A DNA stretch of 64,000 nt from Closterium sp. Naga37s-1 (taxonomy: Eukaryota; Streptophyta; Zygnematophyceae; Desmidiales; Closteriaceae): NCBI GenBank assembly GCA_947471745.1, contig CANJKZ010000263.1:1842501-1906500 (forward strand), written 5' to 3'. The position numbers were made by a program, and so were the translations under genes. The notes beneath the pieces are model-generated. The model ran no database searches, had not been told where the DNA came from, and worked only from the letters and a program-made list of their open reading frames with translations. This document shows positions 44,367 to 57,800 of the stretch, piece by piece. Numbering within the stretch: the first letter of the stretch is position 1; the number at the start of each line of letters is the position of its first letter.

Positions 44367-47300
44367 TGTTACGAACAGTGAAAGGAGAATGCACTCTTAA
44401 CCGAAGCAAGAGAAGTGCACAATACCGAGGCTGAATGCGAAGAGACAAAATGACGCGAAGAGTCGCGTACGGTTACGGTGCATCTGGACCGCCAGGGCGG
44501 ACAGCATCAGGCAGCAGGAGTGGCAAGGATTTTGCCCGAACAGTCCAGTAACCGTCTGGAGTCGCACGATTGGATTTCGCTGTAATAAGGGAATGTACCC
44601 CTTATAGTATATGGCTAGTTAGGCCGTTTCATATTCCACATGTACTCTTATTTATATGCATGCATTTGCATGTTTTAATCATCTCAATCATTTTACATTC
44701 ACTCTAAATTGAGGTCAAGGGCCCACCACCACCATTCACTTGTGTGCGAACCTTTCCGAGGTGATCCTGGTTACGATCGACTTCTGATCGCAGCATGGTA
44801 TGAGAGCGACTCGGGAATCCTTCGCACTGCCAACCCCGAAATCTTCGACGATCGAAAGGTGGCATTTGGCGCACGATCACGTGTAATGATGGCCGGAGAA
44901 TCTGGAGGTCAGACGAATCTGCCTGCTGAAGCGTAACCCAACCCGGCTACGACAAGTGAGGAAACGACAACGATCGGAACCGCCGTCCTCGCACAACTGC
45001 TTCAGCGACTTACCAACTTGGAGCAAGGACTCCAAACGTTGCGGAATGGCAACGCGGGAACATCTTCCCAACCCTCTCAACCGGTCTCAAATGGCCACAA
45101 TACCGCCCCACACACCTTCTCCCTCGAAACAAATGGCTTAATTCCCAAGACTCCCCGTCCCAGCGAAGAAACGATTCTCTCTGCACAATCAAGGTTCCAG
45201 AGCATATACGAAATAAAGACAAGCGTCAACAACAAGCGCTACAACACCTGGTACCTGGACAGCTGTTGCGGGCAGCACATGGTCGGATTCGAGCGTTTCG
45301 TCTCCAACGCCGTCTCGACCCCAACGGTCACCTACGTCACCGTGGCCAACAACACCCGCCTGCGCGCAAACGCGCAAGGAATGGTCTTGCTCAAGGCACG
45401 GGGAAGCCGCACGCACATCACACTCAATGATGTGCTGATAGTCCAGAACATGCGCTTCAATCTCCACTCTGCCGCTCAACTCATGGATTGCGGCGTCGAG
45501 CTAAGCACAGGCCCGCGCACACGTGACATTCTCCTGCACTACTCGTCGCCGACAAAAACGCGCAGGAAGTTCGGACGGGCACACTCCGAGAACGGGGTGT
45601 ACATCCTTGATTTTGACATTCCCGACTGCAGCGTCGTCTCGAACGAGTTAATCGACTTCGTTCCACTGCGCTTCGAGCACATCCACCGTTCGGACTGGAA
45701 ACATCCTGATCGAAGGCCATGGGTGCGACATCACCCGCACCTACGCGAGCTGGCGTTGCATGACCCTGACCCAGACGGCATCTGCAGAGATTGCCACACG
45801 CTCACCACCTCAACATACGCAATCGCCGGCCACGGACTCACCGCCATCGCTGAAGCTAAGCTGAGCGACACGTACCGCCTGAAGAAGGCATGTCGTCCCT
45901 CGAGCTCGAAGTGGTAACACAAAAGGTCTTCGGTCCGCAGATTCCAGAGCCAGGACAGACACTTCCCGGTACGCCAGCAGAGCGGCTCGAGAGCATCCTA
46001 CGAGGACGACGCCGCGGAACCTTCGACAGCCGCAGAGTGGCACGCCCCTACACGAAAGAGGAATTTCTGAAGGTTGACCCACACTGGCGCGACCCCACGA
46101 AGAAGCTTACCGTGGCACAGAAAGAAGAGCTGGTGCGCCGCGAAGCTGAGGAGCTTCGCTGAAAGAGCATCGCCGAGGCACGCGGCACATTCTCATGCGC
46201 CGCATGGGGCGCGGAAGAAGAAGACAGCGCCTCCAATGAAGGGGGGTGGAGAAGCGCTGGCGGTTGGGGAACAAGCGACACCGGAGGATGGAGTAAAACC
46301 GACGGCACGTGGGCTAACGTTGGTGGCGTCTGGGGCGCCGCATCTGGCGGTGAAGGCAGCGGCTGGGGCACTTCTGGCGGCAGCTGGCGAACGTCCCGAG
46401 AAGAACAATGGGGGGAAGCTGAAGGTGAAACAGAACCTCGTGTTGTTCCCCTCGGCCGTCCCTTGCGTCTCCCTGCACCCGCGCTACCTCCTCCTGACGT
46501 TCAGCCGCACCGCGACCCCTGGGACACCATCAATTGGGGCAACGAACCGTCGACCCCACGTCGCACAGTCCACGGACCAGACCCCGAGCCGCGCGAAATT
46601 ACCTTCATTCGGGGCACGATCCCCGGTACCAACATCCCCTTCTCCGTGATTCTCGACATTGATGCTGACGACGGCGAACAACGAAGAAGAGGAAGCTACA
46701 TTCATCGCCGCGACAGCAGCAGTTCGCAAGGGGCTTTACTTACAGGAGCTGCTACAGGAGGCGAAAATTCCATCTTCGCCCACCTTTCGCCTGCACTGCG
46801 ACAACCAGAGCGCGATCGAGATTGCGAACAAACCTGGGTTCGTCAACCGCACCAAACACATTGCGCTGCGGTATCTCTTTGTCAAGGATGAAGTGGACAA
46901 AGGCAAGGTTGACTTGACCTACTGCCCGACAGGTGACATGGCAGCTGACTTTCTCACAAAACGATTATCACGTCAGCAGTATCAGCACTGCTCCGAGCTC
47001 AGCGGAGTAGTCAATCGGGTCAAGACCTGCTACGGCTAGGAGTAAAGCGGGGTGTTACGAATAGTGAAATGAGAACAACACTGTGCACTCCTAACCGAAG
47101 CAAGTGAAGCGCACATACCGAGGCTGAATGCGAAGAGACAAAATGACGCGAAGAGTCGCGTACAGTTACGGGGCATCTGGACCGTCAGGGCAGACAACAT
47201 CAGGCAGTAGCAGTAGCGAGGATTCTGCCCAAACAGTTCAATAACCGTCTGGAGTAGCACGGTTGGTTTTCGTTGTAATAAGGGAACGCACCCCTTAGAG

Positions 47301-47471
47301 TACATGGCTAGTTAGGTCGTATCGTATTCCACCTGTACTCTTATTTATATACATTTATTTGCATGTTTTAATCATCTCAATCATTATACATTCACTCTGA
47401 ATTGAGGTCAAGGGCCCACCCCACCATTCAATTGTGTGCGAACCTTCCCGAGGTGGTCCTGGTTATGATCA

Positions 47472-47472
<1 letters not shown>
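44367..47472 (+). mobile_element. Ty1/copia element, broken, with paired LTRs
   Basis: 5' LTR 44367-44794 begins TGTTACGAAC and ends at CAGCA, directly before a tRNA-Met-type primer site (TGGTATGAGAGC, 44795-44806). The 3' LTR begins at 47053 after a purine-rich AAAGCGGGG and is interrupted at 47473 by a TTC repeat. Internal parts recognised are a protease-like/pre-integrase region (about 45200-45900) and an RNase H region (about 46650-47039). No integrase or reverse-transcriptase core was recognised, so the element is broken, with several breaks. LTR divergence of very roughly ten percent by eye makes it clearly older than the array at 1-11954. Confidence 0.85.
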
Positions 47473-47473
<1 letters not shown>

Positions 47474-47502
<29 letters not shown>

Positions 47503-47799
47503 CTTCTTCTTCTTCTTCTTCTTCTTCTTCTTCTTCTTCTTCTTCTTCTTCTTCTTCTTCTTCTTCTTCTTCTTCTTCTTCTTCTTCTTCTTCTTCTTCT
47601 TCTTCTTCTTCTTCTTCTTCTTCTTCTTCTTCTTCTTCTTCTTCTTCTTCTTCTTCTTCTTCTTCTTCTTCTTCTTCTTCTTCTTCTTCTTCTTCTTCTT
47701 CTTCTTCTTCTTCTTCTTCTTCTTCTTCTTCTTCTTCTTCTTCTTCTTCTTCTTCTTCTTCTTCTTCTTCTTCTTCTTCTTCTTCTTCTTCTTCTTCTT
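47474..47799. repeat. TTC (GAA) trinucleotide repeat, about 108 units
   Basis: 326 bp of uninterrupted TTC, GAA on the minus strand. It starts at the point of the 3' LTR where the 5' LTR partner reads GACTTCTGATC, so a single TTC in the LTR is the likely seed. Open frames over it in all phases are artefacts. Confidence 0.99.
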
Positions 47800-47804
47800 G
47801 TTTG

Positions 47805-50800
47805 ACGAGAGAAGGCCTCACCCTTGCTTGGGCAAAGCGGACTTCGTTCTCCGGCTTGCAAGGTGTGCAGCCTGCTTGGCTTTGTGGTCGGCACCAGATT
47901 GGAGGAGCAAATTGGCTTGGTTGGCCGACCTCAGTGGAGCTGACTTGAGCGGAGCCGACTTCGATGAAGCCGACAACTACGAAGCCAACTTCAACCATCA
48001 GCGGAGCAAACTTCGTGGTCGACGGCGACTTGGAGGATCATGTCGGCTTGGTTACCCGACTTTGACAGTTAGCCGACTTCGAGGAAGTCGACCACAGCAG
48101 AGTCGACTTCGGAGAAGCCGGCCATGACATAGGCCGACGAAGTGAAGTCGGCGGTCGACAAAGGTGTTCGTCGACATGACGACGACTTGCGGGTGCCAAG
48201 CTGCGCGCGCCGGCAGCCTCCTCTAGTCAACCAAGCAATCTGCTTGATGAAGTTTTGCGGAAGTGTGCGAACATCGTCTAGGTGGCTTTGGTGAAGCCGA
48301 CCTACGTGGCAACATCATGTGAGCACGAGGTCGGCGTGGTGCATGTGGCGCAACCGTCGGCACGTGGCTGACTTGCCACGTGCGAAATGTGCGTGATGGT
48401 GTACGACGTGATCAGCGGTCTACCAGCATTTGCGAAGTGGGTGTGCGCATGTGCGCTATAGCCATCTGCGGTTGCAACGCTGGGAAGCCGCCTTGTTGCA
48501 ACGTTGGCAAGCCACCCTGGTGCAATGCAACCAGGCCGCCGACTTGCATCGTTGGCAAGCTGCGTTGGCGCGCCGCCTACTCGCGGCGCTGGCAAGCCGC
48601 CCTCGTGCTGCTCTGGAGGTCGAGCTCCTTGCTTGCTAGGCTTGCCAGGTCCCATATGTAACCACCTTTGCCAAACCTTTGTGCATCATTGTGTAATTCC
48701 TTTTGCTAATGCAACTCTGGCCAATTTTCCCTGTGAAAGCGCAAGTAGAGAACGCGAGAAAACGCTACGATCACTCGTATCATCCGTGCCTTCCCATAGT
48801 CTAGCTCCCGGAGTTGAGTGACTCTCCGCTTGGTGCGGTGAGTGTGGACGGCCCCGCAAGATACCTTCTATAGATTAGTCACCTTAGTTGCACAATACCT
48901 AAGTCGTTGTTGGCCCGAATGAGTAGAGGATACCTTGGCGGTATGGGAGGCTGATATTCGGCGAAGCCACGATGCTGGCAAGTTCAGTAAGGCTCCCTTG
49001 GAGGTGCTCCTCATAGGCACTCGTGCGCGGTGGGCACGTGAAAACCCTCTTCGACCTGAAGCGGACTGTTTATCCGCCTCTCTCCGACCTGTGCATAACA
49101 AAGGCGATGGCGGCAACTTAGTCGGTGACGAGGGCATATAGGTGACGAGGGCATACAGGTGACTCGAGGTGTTATTCGGGCTGCGGACGTCGGCGTCGGC
49201 GGAATGCTGGCGCAAGGGCCGCGGTCGACAGTGAATGCAGACAGAGACGTCGGTGGTCGACGTTGCTCTTTCCAGCAAAGTGGAGTCCGGCCGACTTCGG
49301 AGACTCACAGGTCAGCTGGGCTAGATGGAGGCAGCACATCGGCGTATGACTACTTCAAGTTTTCTTCAAACAAGATCGTCGTGCCCCAGCAGCGCGAAGG
49401 TCATCACGGCCTCATCACGTAGACGAGGTCTATTGAGCAGCAGCTGGAGATCGCCAGACCGGAGCCGTTTGCCGACGACGACGTGGAGACACCGGATGAG
49501 GCCAACGTCGAGCCCCTGGCGAAATTTTGTGCCGCTCATCAGCTAGCCTTCATAACCATCTCGCGGTGTTGCTCGTCGATGGTGCAAGTCGCCATGAAGC
49601 CGTGCCGACTTCGGGTGGGCGCTGGGAAGAGCGATGTGCTTGTCGTCGTCGAGAAGTGGCTGAAGATGGTGGAGTGGCAGAGTTCGAAGTCGGTCAAGAT
49701 GCTCCATTCCGACCGCAGAGGGGAGTTCCTCGGTCGAGCTTTCACCAACTACGTCGACCACAAGGGCATCGTTCACGACTTGACGTGACCGTACACGCCA
49801 TAAAAAAATGGTATGGCTGAGCGGGAGATGCCGGAGAGAAGGGCTGTAAGGTGCTCGACTTCACCGACAACAAGATGGTCACGACGGTCGAGGTCATCTT
49901 CTACGAGGCCTTGTCGCAGGAGTTAAGGAAGCGGAGCACGGCCCGGCGTCGGTGCGGATGCAAGCTTCCCTGCTGACTGATTCCTTGCTGGCGACGACTC
50001 CGCTGCTCGCCGAGGATGACGTGCCGGATGCCGATGACGTCCCTCCGCCTCCTCCTCTCTTTTTTCCTGTTGTTCCACCGTCGGCGGTCACGCCGCCTAC
50101 TGCGGTTGCCTCCTATCCCCCCCTCGTCGCCGATTTGCTCAAGTTGGCCACCGGCGATGAGGGGAGAATTGGTGCCGTGCCGGCTAGTAGTATCATCGGC
50201 GACCAACGTGACGTAGTTGGCGTCAAGCAAGTCGACAACCAGTGAAGCCAACTTCTGTTGTACAGACGGCAGGGAAGCCGACTTCAGGGGAGAATTCGAC
50301 CGACAACATGATAGCAGCTCAACGACGGCTCACCGAGCGGCATGGTGGAGGTCGTCAGCGCCGACGACATCGAAGGGGAGCTATATGCGGGGGAGCAGTC
50401 TAGCAACAGTCCCGGTCGACGAGCCAAAATTGAGACGTTCCACCGCCCCAACCTTGGCAAGGCTCCAGAGCTGTGGAGTTAATATGCTTGCCTGTCGCCG
50501 ACTACCTATAGCATGCTCTTTGACGACGTGCAGGCCGATGTCGACCTGGCCGGGCTCGACCCCGACAAGCACGTTGACCTAGAGAGGTGATTGGACATCG
50601 CAACATGACTGTCAAGGAGACGTTGGCGAGTTGGAAGGGCAAGGCGGTGAAGGCTGCCATGGACAAGGAGAATCAAAGACTCCTCGCCAACGGCACGTGG
50701 GAGCTCGTTGAGCGGCCACGCGGTGACAACGTGATGAAGAACCTTTGGGTGCAGGTGACAAAGTACCATGTTGACGATATGGTCACCCGCAAGAAGGCCC

Positions 50801-52560
50801 GCCTGGTCATGAAGGGCTTCACGCCGGTGTACTGCGCAAACTACGACGAGAAGAACTCGCTGGTCGGGAGCTACGTCATGCTGAGGATCTTCCTTAGTGT
50901 CGTCGCCATCCTCGGCTTGCACCTGATGCAGCTCGACATAAAGAACGCCTTCCTGCAGAGCAAGCTCGATCGTGTGCTCTACATGGACCAGTCGTCCTAC
51001 TACAATGACAGCACCGGCCGCGTCTGCAAGCTGCTGAAGAGCCTGTACGGCCTTAAGCAGTCGCCATAAAAGTGGTACTCGGCGCTCGACGCTATGCTGG
51101 CCGGCGCTGGCTGAAGCATGAGCCAGATCGACGCGGCACTTTACTTCAAGGTCGGCAACGACGGAGTGGCGTGCTAGGTGCTCATCTACGTCGACTACCT
51201 GCTTGCCGCCAGCGGCAGCCTGGCGATGCTGAAGGAGCTGCACGAGCTGCTGGAGGCCGCCTTCAAGCTGCGCGAGAGCAGCCCAGTCGAGAAGTATCTC
51301 GGGCTGGAAATTGTGTGCGACCGACTTGCACGGAAGCTGTGGCTCCACCAGCAGTCCTACGTCGACAAGCTGCGTAGACACTTCATTGATAACGAGGAGA
51401 CTTGTCGGCATCCAAAGACGCCGGTCTCTGTCGATGCCTATGCCAAGCTGGCGTTTAACGACGATAGCTTTCAAACGTGCGAGGAAGAGGAGTACAGGCA
51501 GAAGGTCGGGCCGCTGCAGTTCGCCGCCACGACGACTCAGCCCGACATCGCCTCTGCGTGCAGGAAGCTAGGGTCTGGCTTGACAATGAGGAGCAACCAG
51601 CACTGACGCGAGGTCGACCGCTGCCTTGCCTACCTCGCCGACACACGTGACGTTGCCCTGGAGTTCGGCGGTGGACCTGAGTCGCTGTGTCTAGTCGGCT
51701 ACGCGGACGCTGACGACGCTGTTGACAAGCAGACGTACAGTAGCACGAATGGCTACGTTTTTGTCTTGGTAGTGCCGCCATCTCTTGGATAAGCCAGCGC
51801 ATCAAGTGCATGACTCTGTCATCGACGGAGTCGGAGTACATTGTGGTTACCAAAGCCGGCAAGGAGACACGCCGACATCTTTTCCTCCTCGCTGAGTTTC
51901 AGCTGCTCGACGCTAGAACGCCGATCGTCCTAAATGTGGACAACTAGTCGGCCATCGCCGCCGCTAAAGGCTTGGGGCTCAATGCCAACGCCAAGCACAT
52001 GGAGCAGCGCTACTTCTAGCTACAGCAAATGGTAAAGCGCAACAAGGTTGCGCTGCAGTACATCCCAGCCACCGAGCAGTCGGCCAACTTTCTCACGAAG
52101 GCGCTGCACATTCGGGCCTTCAATCGGCTCCGTCACAGTTGGCCAAGTTCGCTTTGTCGAACGACGACGGCGTGCAGAAGTAGGCGCCATGTCCTTCTAC
52201 ATGGCTGGTGATGTGACTGGCGTGCTGGGAGTGCACACCGATGAAGGTAGCCCTTGTAGGGATTGATCCCAGTTCTCTAACCAACTAGGATAAAAGGGAA
52301 TGTTTCCTTGGTGGGTCAGCGCACCCATACTCCCCAGGACGACACCTGCAGCTTTTGGGAAGACCACTTTGGGCCATTTCTGTGCCCAATTCAAACGCTC
52401 CGTCGCAGTTGGCCAAGTCCTTCTGGCCGACGTCGGTGAGAGTGATGACGAAGTGCAGTTGTAGGCGCCATGCCATTCAGCATGGCTAGTGTGGTGAACG
52501 GCGTGCTGGGTGTGCACGTTGACGGTATCCCCATCTTTCACCTTGGGATGCCATGTCACC
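47805..52560 (+). mobile_element. Ty1/copia fossil with leader, integrase, reverse transcriptase and RNase H remnants
   Basis: Remnants in element order: a leader rich in GCCGACTTC and CGTTGGCAAGCCGCC repeats (about 47805-48900), an integrase remnant (about 49650-49790), reverse transcriptase remnants (about 50590-51600) and an RNase H remnant (about 51640-52140). The element is broken, with many breaks (probably ten or more), and is old. Its RNase H is of the same family as the fossil at 33640-34687. A direct duplication (about 52141-52245 and 52411-52530) lies at its 3' end. Confidence 0.82.
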
Positions 52561-53248
52561 TTATTAATTGCCTATATACCACACCGTTGATACTGCCTTA
52601 TATCTGTATTTCAAAAAAAACAAAAAAAAAAAACGTTGCACGGTATATTGTAAATGCAGATGCGCTTCCATCTGGGGTATGACGGTATTCCATGAATATC
52701 TTGCTCTCTGCGCTTTAATCCTGTTTCCTGGTGCACCTCACCTCACCTACCACTACCTTTCTTTTGAGTCGGCACAAAATGGCCAACTGTATGTTGGTCA
52801 AAGTTGGTGCTAGATGGGGATTGAGTTGGTTAATGGTGGCATGTGATGTGCTGACCTGAGATGGCCTTGAGTCAACTGAAAGTGGCCACTGATCTGGTAT
52901 AATATGCCGTCAGAGTTGACTCAAAACTACTCCCCAACACCCACTTGTCCTTAGACGTTTGCTCCAGTCCTCTGGTATACCCAAAATAGCAAATGTACCT
53001 CTCTAAGTCGACTCAGAACTCCGATACATTTGTAATACGTCGATCTTCAACTACTCCTATCTCTTGTATACGCTACAGGGAGAATGCGGTCAGTAGGAGT
53101 CTTTGGGCCCCCCTTTGGAGAAGTAAACGATAGTACCCCCACAATCGTGGGTCAACTTTGATCGTTTGACCTGAGCAAGCTGTCACCGTTTAAACTGCTT
53201 CCTGAAAACCACTTATGGAGAGGAAGCGGCTACTCTAACCAAGGGTCA
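52561..53248. other. No gene recognised; 3' flank of NAC-3
   Basis: An A-rich run lies at 52611-52633. Several degenerate members of the palindrome family (CTTTTGAGTCGG near 52760, GAGTTGACTC near 52914, AAGTCGACTC near 53005) fall within 260 bp. No coding frame is credible. Confidence 0.5.
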
Positions 53249-54773
53249 TCAGTCCTCTTCGCGGCTTCTTTTCGGAGAGAGCATCTTCCCAGTGCGCTGC
53301 GCGCTGCTCAACCCCCAGTCCCCCATTACCGACATCCCTGCTACATTAATAGTAGTGCCTGTAGTGGCTGCTTCTGCGGCTGCTGCTGCTGCTGCTCCAT
53401 CTGTCCGTGCCCAGCCTCCTGTCCCTACCACAGCTGGTGCTGGGAAGAACGACTCAGGCAGCAACAGAGTCTCGTGCCCCTTAGACCACATGCTGTGACT
53501 GCTACCGGCGGCATTGGCAGTGGGATAAGCAGGCATGGTGGCGGCAACCCCCTCCTCTGATGCAAAAGGGTCTCCAGACTCATCATGCATGGGCGTGAAC
53601 ATGGAATACCCCTGTTCCAGTTTGGAATCTGGTGCTACGTGTGGCGGAGGTCCCATTAATGGTGCAAGCCCCATGACTGGGGCAAGTTTCGTTGATGGTG
53701 CTGGTTCTATGGATCCTTCTAGCGATTCCATTTGTTCACCTGCGGTTGCGTCACCTGCACTTGTCAGGTAACTGCTGGTGTGGTAATCGTTGCTGGTTGG
53801 GTGAACGCTTGTGACCAGGTTGCGACTGAGATGGTGGCTGAATCCGCTGCCCATACAGCTGATGATGCCCATGCTGGTGCTGCTGATGCCCATGCTGCTA
53901 CTGTTGATGCCCATATCCTCGTCAACATCCAATAGGAGTGATTCTAGCTCTTCTAGCTCCATCCCATGCACCGATGTCATCATGTCCTCTCCTCCTCCTC
54001 CTCCTCCTCCTCCTCCTCTTGCTTCCATAGCTACTCCTGCTGCTGCAACTCCCACCCCTGCTGTCGCCACGTCTGCACTGGTTGGTTCTACCCTTGCTGC
54101 TGCTTCTCCAAGTCCCACCCCTCCTCTCAAGCTTTCTTCTTTGTTCTCCACCCCCGAAACCTGTGCTCCTACGCACCAGCTGCTGCTGCGAACCATGTCC
54201 TCTAAGCCACCATCCCCACCACTCCAATCTCCCGTTCTCTCTCCTACCACCCCCTCTCCAGCCACCTCAGTTTCTCTGCTCTCCCACACACTGGTATGCA
54301 GCAGAGAGTCACTTAATTTCCTCTCATACAGCCTTTCTTCACCCCTCTGTCCCTCCAACCACTGAGGGTGTGCATACTCTAGGCTGTGGGAGGGACGGAA
54401 GGGTGAGTGATAAGGGTTGACGCCTTGACTGGGAGACTGAAGCGGTAGAGAGACGGCAGGGCAGGAAGCACTTCTCTGCCATGGAAGATCCGAACGAAGT
54501 CCTTCCTGCTCCCAAGTCCTTTGCCATGGGAATTCAGTGCTGAGACCTTCTGTGTATTCTTGCTTACACTGAGAATCAGCTTCTGCTGCAGGTTGTTGCT
54601 GCTTCTGCTGATTACGACTGAGTCCCTGTTGCTGGGGCATGTGCTGCTGAGGCATTTGCTGCTGAGGCATTTGCTGCTGAAGCATGTTCTGCTGAGGCAT
54701 GTGCTGTTGAGGAATGTTCTGCTGAAGTGCCCGATGCTGGTGATAACGGTCCTCCTGCTGCTGCTCCTGCTCG

Positions 54774-54824
<51 letters not shown>

Positions 54825-57800
54825 CGCTGTTGCTGCCGCTGTTTCTCCTCCTTCTGCGGCTGCTGACCTGGCTGGTCCCGGAACCCAGTTCCCCCCCCAT
54901 GCTGTCCCTTGTGCCGTTTCCCCCGCTGGACTCCTCTCGAGGCTGCTACAGAGGGTGGTCCATCTGCATACGAGGGTGCTGCAGCTGCATGTGAGGGTGC
55001 ATCGAGGGAATGCGCTCGTGCGAGTTGCAAGGGGTCCTCCGAGACTGCACTGCATACAAGGGTCCTCCGAGGCCGCACTGCTGAGCTGCTCTGAAACCCT
55101 CCATGCTCCACTTTGCGAGTTGCATCAGCCACTTGTGGAATAACAGAAGGTGCAATGCCTGTTGGGACCACACCAGACTCTGAGCCTCCCAAGGGTAGAG
55201 ACGCATCTGCAGCCAAACTAGCAGCAGGGGTGGTAGCAGCAGCAGAAGCAGCGGCAGCAGGTACACGAGGAGAAGCAGTAGCAGCGATAGCAGCAGCACT
55301 GGAAGCAGCAACAGGGGAAGCCCTAGGGGATGTTCTGGTAGTAGCAGCTGTGGTACTAGCGGCCTGTTCTCTCAAGAGTGAGTTGAGAATATCAGCGAGC
55401 TCTTGCAGATCCTCATGACGGATTTCTTGACCTGCTGCTCTGTCCCCTACCTTGTGTGCACCAGCAGCACTACTAGCTGACTTATTGCTGGCAGCATCAG
55501 CAGCAAACGCAGCAGCACCACCAGCACCATCACCATCAGCAGCAGAAACAGCAGCTCTTTCCTGCTGTAGAACCCTCTGCTGTTGGGGGACTAACATGGG
55601 AATGGTAACCTGCCTCGTCCGCCTGTTCATCAGCTTCTCCCCGCTCGTTTTCTTCTTGCTGGCCGTTTGCGTCTGATCCAGGTGCCAACTCACCTGCTTC
55701 TGTTCACCCTTCTCCTTCTGCCATTGATCTTGGCTGCTATCCCACTCCACCCTCCAGTCCAGCTTTGCCTCCATTTCCCGTTTCTTCTGCTCCTTTCGCA
55801 TCTGCTGCTCCTCTTCCGATTGCTGCGGCTCTCCCATTTCAACCTGCCCTGCCACTCCATGCCCGCCTCCCACACCACCACCACCATCTCTGCTGCTGCC
55901 AGGCGGCTTTGAGTCAGTCAGATAGTGCTTGAAGGATGGCAAGGTCTCGGGGTAGACCGGACCTTTCAAGATCCCCTCTGCTTGCCGGCTGTTTCCCTGC
56001 TGCGTGTGCAACCCTTGCACAAGCCCTTGCTGCCCTGCTGGCCTGCTGTTTTGCTGGTGCCTGAGAAATAACTCAGGCTGCACTGCGTGGCTGCTGCTGC
56101 CAGCACTGGGCTGGAGGAAGGGGGCCGGGGAGAGTTCAGAGTGCGGCGATATCCCTTGCTGCTCTGCGGGGCTGCTGCTTTGCTGGCGTCTAAGAAACAG
56201 CTCTTGCTGCTCTGCGTGGCTGCTGTTGCCAGCAATGGGCTGGGGGAAGGGCAATGGGGCAGGAGAGTGTTCAGAGTGCGGGCTGAGCGGATTGAGGAGA
56301 GGAGAGGCAGGACCTGGATGCGCAAAGAGGTTACCAGCTCCAACTTCTGCTCCCACTGCTGCTCCTACTCCTGCTTCCTCCATTTTTACTAATGCCAAAT
56401 CTGCCGCTCCCACTGCTACACTAGCTGCTGCTCCTGCTCTTTTAACATCAATTGCTGCTTCCCCTGCTGCTCCTGTTCGTTCTACCTCCATCGCTACTGC
56501 TTCTACCGATTCTTCCTCCGCTGCTCCTGTTCTTGCAGCTTTTGCCACTATCGATACGTTTTCCTCCTCAAGACCCACAGGCATCGCTGCATCCACATCT
56601 GCTGCTCGGCTTGCGACAACGCTGCTCTGGACATCCACAGGCATTGCAGAGTAGGAGGAGTTGGGGGACTGGCTCCTTGTGAGAGTATTTGGGGAATTAT
56701 TACCCTCAAGCGGCTGCACCGTCACAGCCTGCTGGGACACCATAGCCTGTGCTACCGCTGCTTGCTGTGCAACCATTGCTTGTTGTGCCGCAATTGCTTG
56801 CTGTGCAACCATTGCTTGTTGTGGCGCAATTGCTTGCTGTGCAACCATTGCTTGTTGTGCCGCAATTGCTTGCTGTGCAACCATTGCTTGTTGTGCCGCA
56901 ATTGCTTGCTGTGCAACCATTGCTTGTTGTGCCGCAATTGCTTGCTGTGCCACCATCCCCTGCGGTGGCACCACCGCTTGCTCCTCAGCCGTCAGGGAGC
57001 TTCGCTTGAACACCCTCACAACCACCCACGACGTCGTGCCACTCCTTCGGCCACTGCCAGATTCGGCCATTGGGCTGCTGGCTTTGGGGCTGTTGCTGCT
57101 GCTGCTCCCGGCTAGCCCACCATCACCACCTGCACCAACCGCAGCTTCCAGACCTCTGGTGTCAGGGCCGGTCGCTTTATCTTTTCTACTGCTGTTTCGG
57201 CATATGGCAGTACCATCTCCTGCATCCACTCCAGCTGCACTGCTTTCACGCGTAACATCTGCGTTTGCAGCTTCTGGCGGGTCCAGATCCCCTGCTGCAG
57301 CTGTAGCGCGTGCCGCGTCTGTAGCAGCAGGTCCAGCTACAGGCGAATCCTCTGCCAGCCGGTACTCGTGCATGACCCAGTCAGTCTTGTCCCCTCCTGG
57401 CGCTCGGCCCCTGTTGCCAACACCCGCAAAATAAAGAAATGTTCAGAAGGCTTGTTGAACAAACGGTACCTGACCCATCGAGACATAAAATCGGAGTAGG
57501 CAGTCCAGAGACTCAAACATGAAACCGAGCAACCTGAAGACCTACATAGGACACAGGGGGGTCGCTGTTTGGTGATAGTTGGAGACGGCGCTGAAGCAAT
57601 GAACTCACATGTAGAAGACATGAGTCTTTTTGAATCCTGCTCTGACTGTCTGCTCCCCTTTGCCTTCATTACCACTGCTGCCGCCTGCTAGCCGCACATG
57701 CACTGGCCTGTCCTTCCCAGTGGCCTTCCAGTACCCAGCCGTTGTGGCGCGGTTGGACCTGTACCCTGATGGGTACTTGAGGTCGCGGGCTGCAAAGAAG

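Noticed and set aside
47408-48127. Long poly-Phe, poly-Leu, poly-Glu and poly-Arg open frames
   Set aside because: They are the three phases of the TTC repeat on both strands.
50506-51474. 322-codon antisense frame
   Set aside because: It is the shadow of the reverse transcriptase remnant on the other strand and has no domain of its own.
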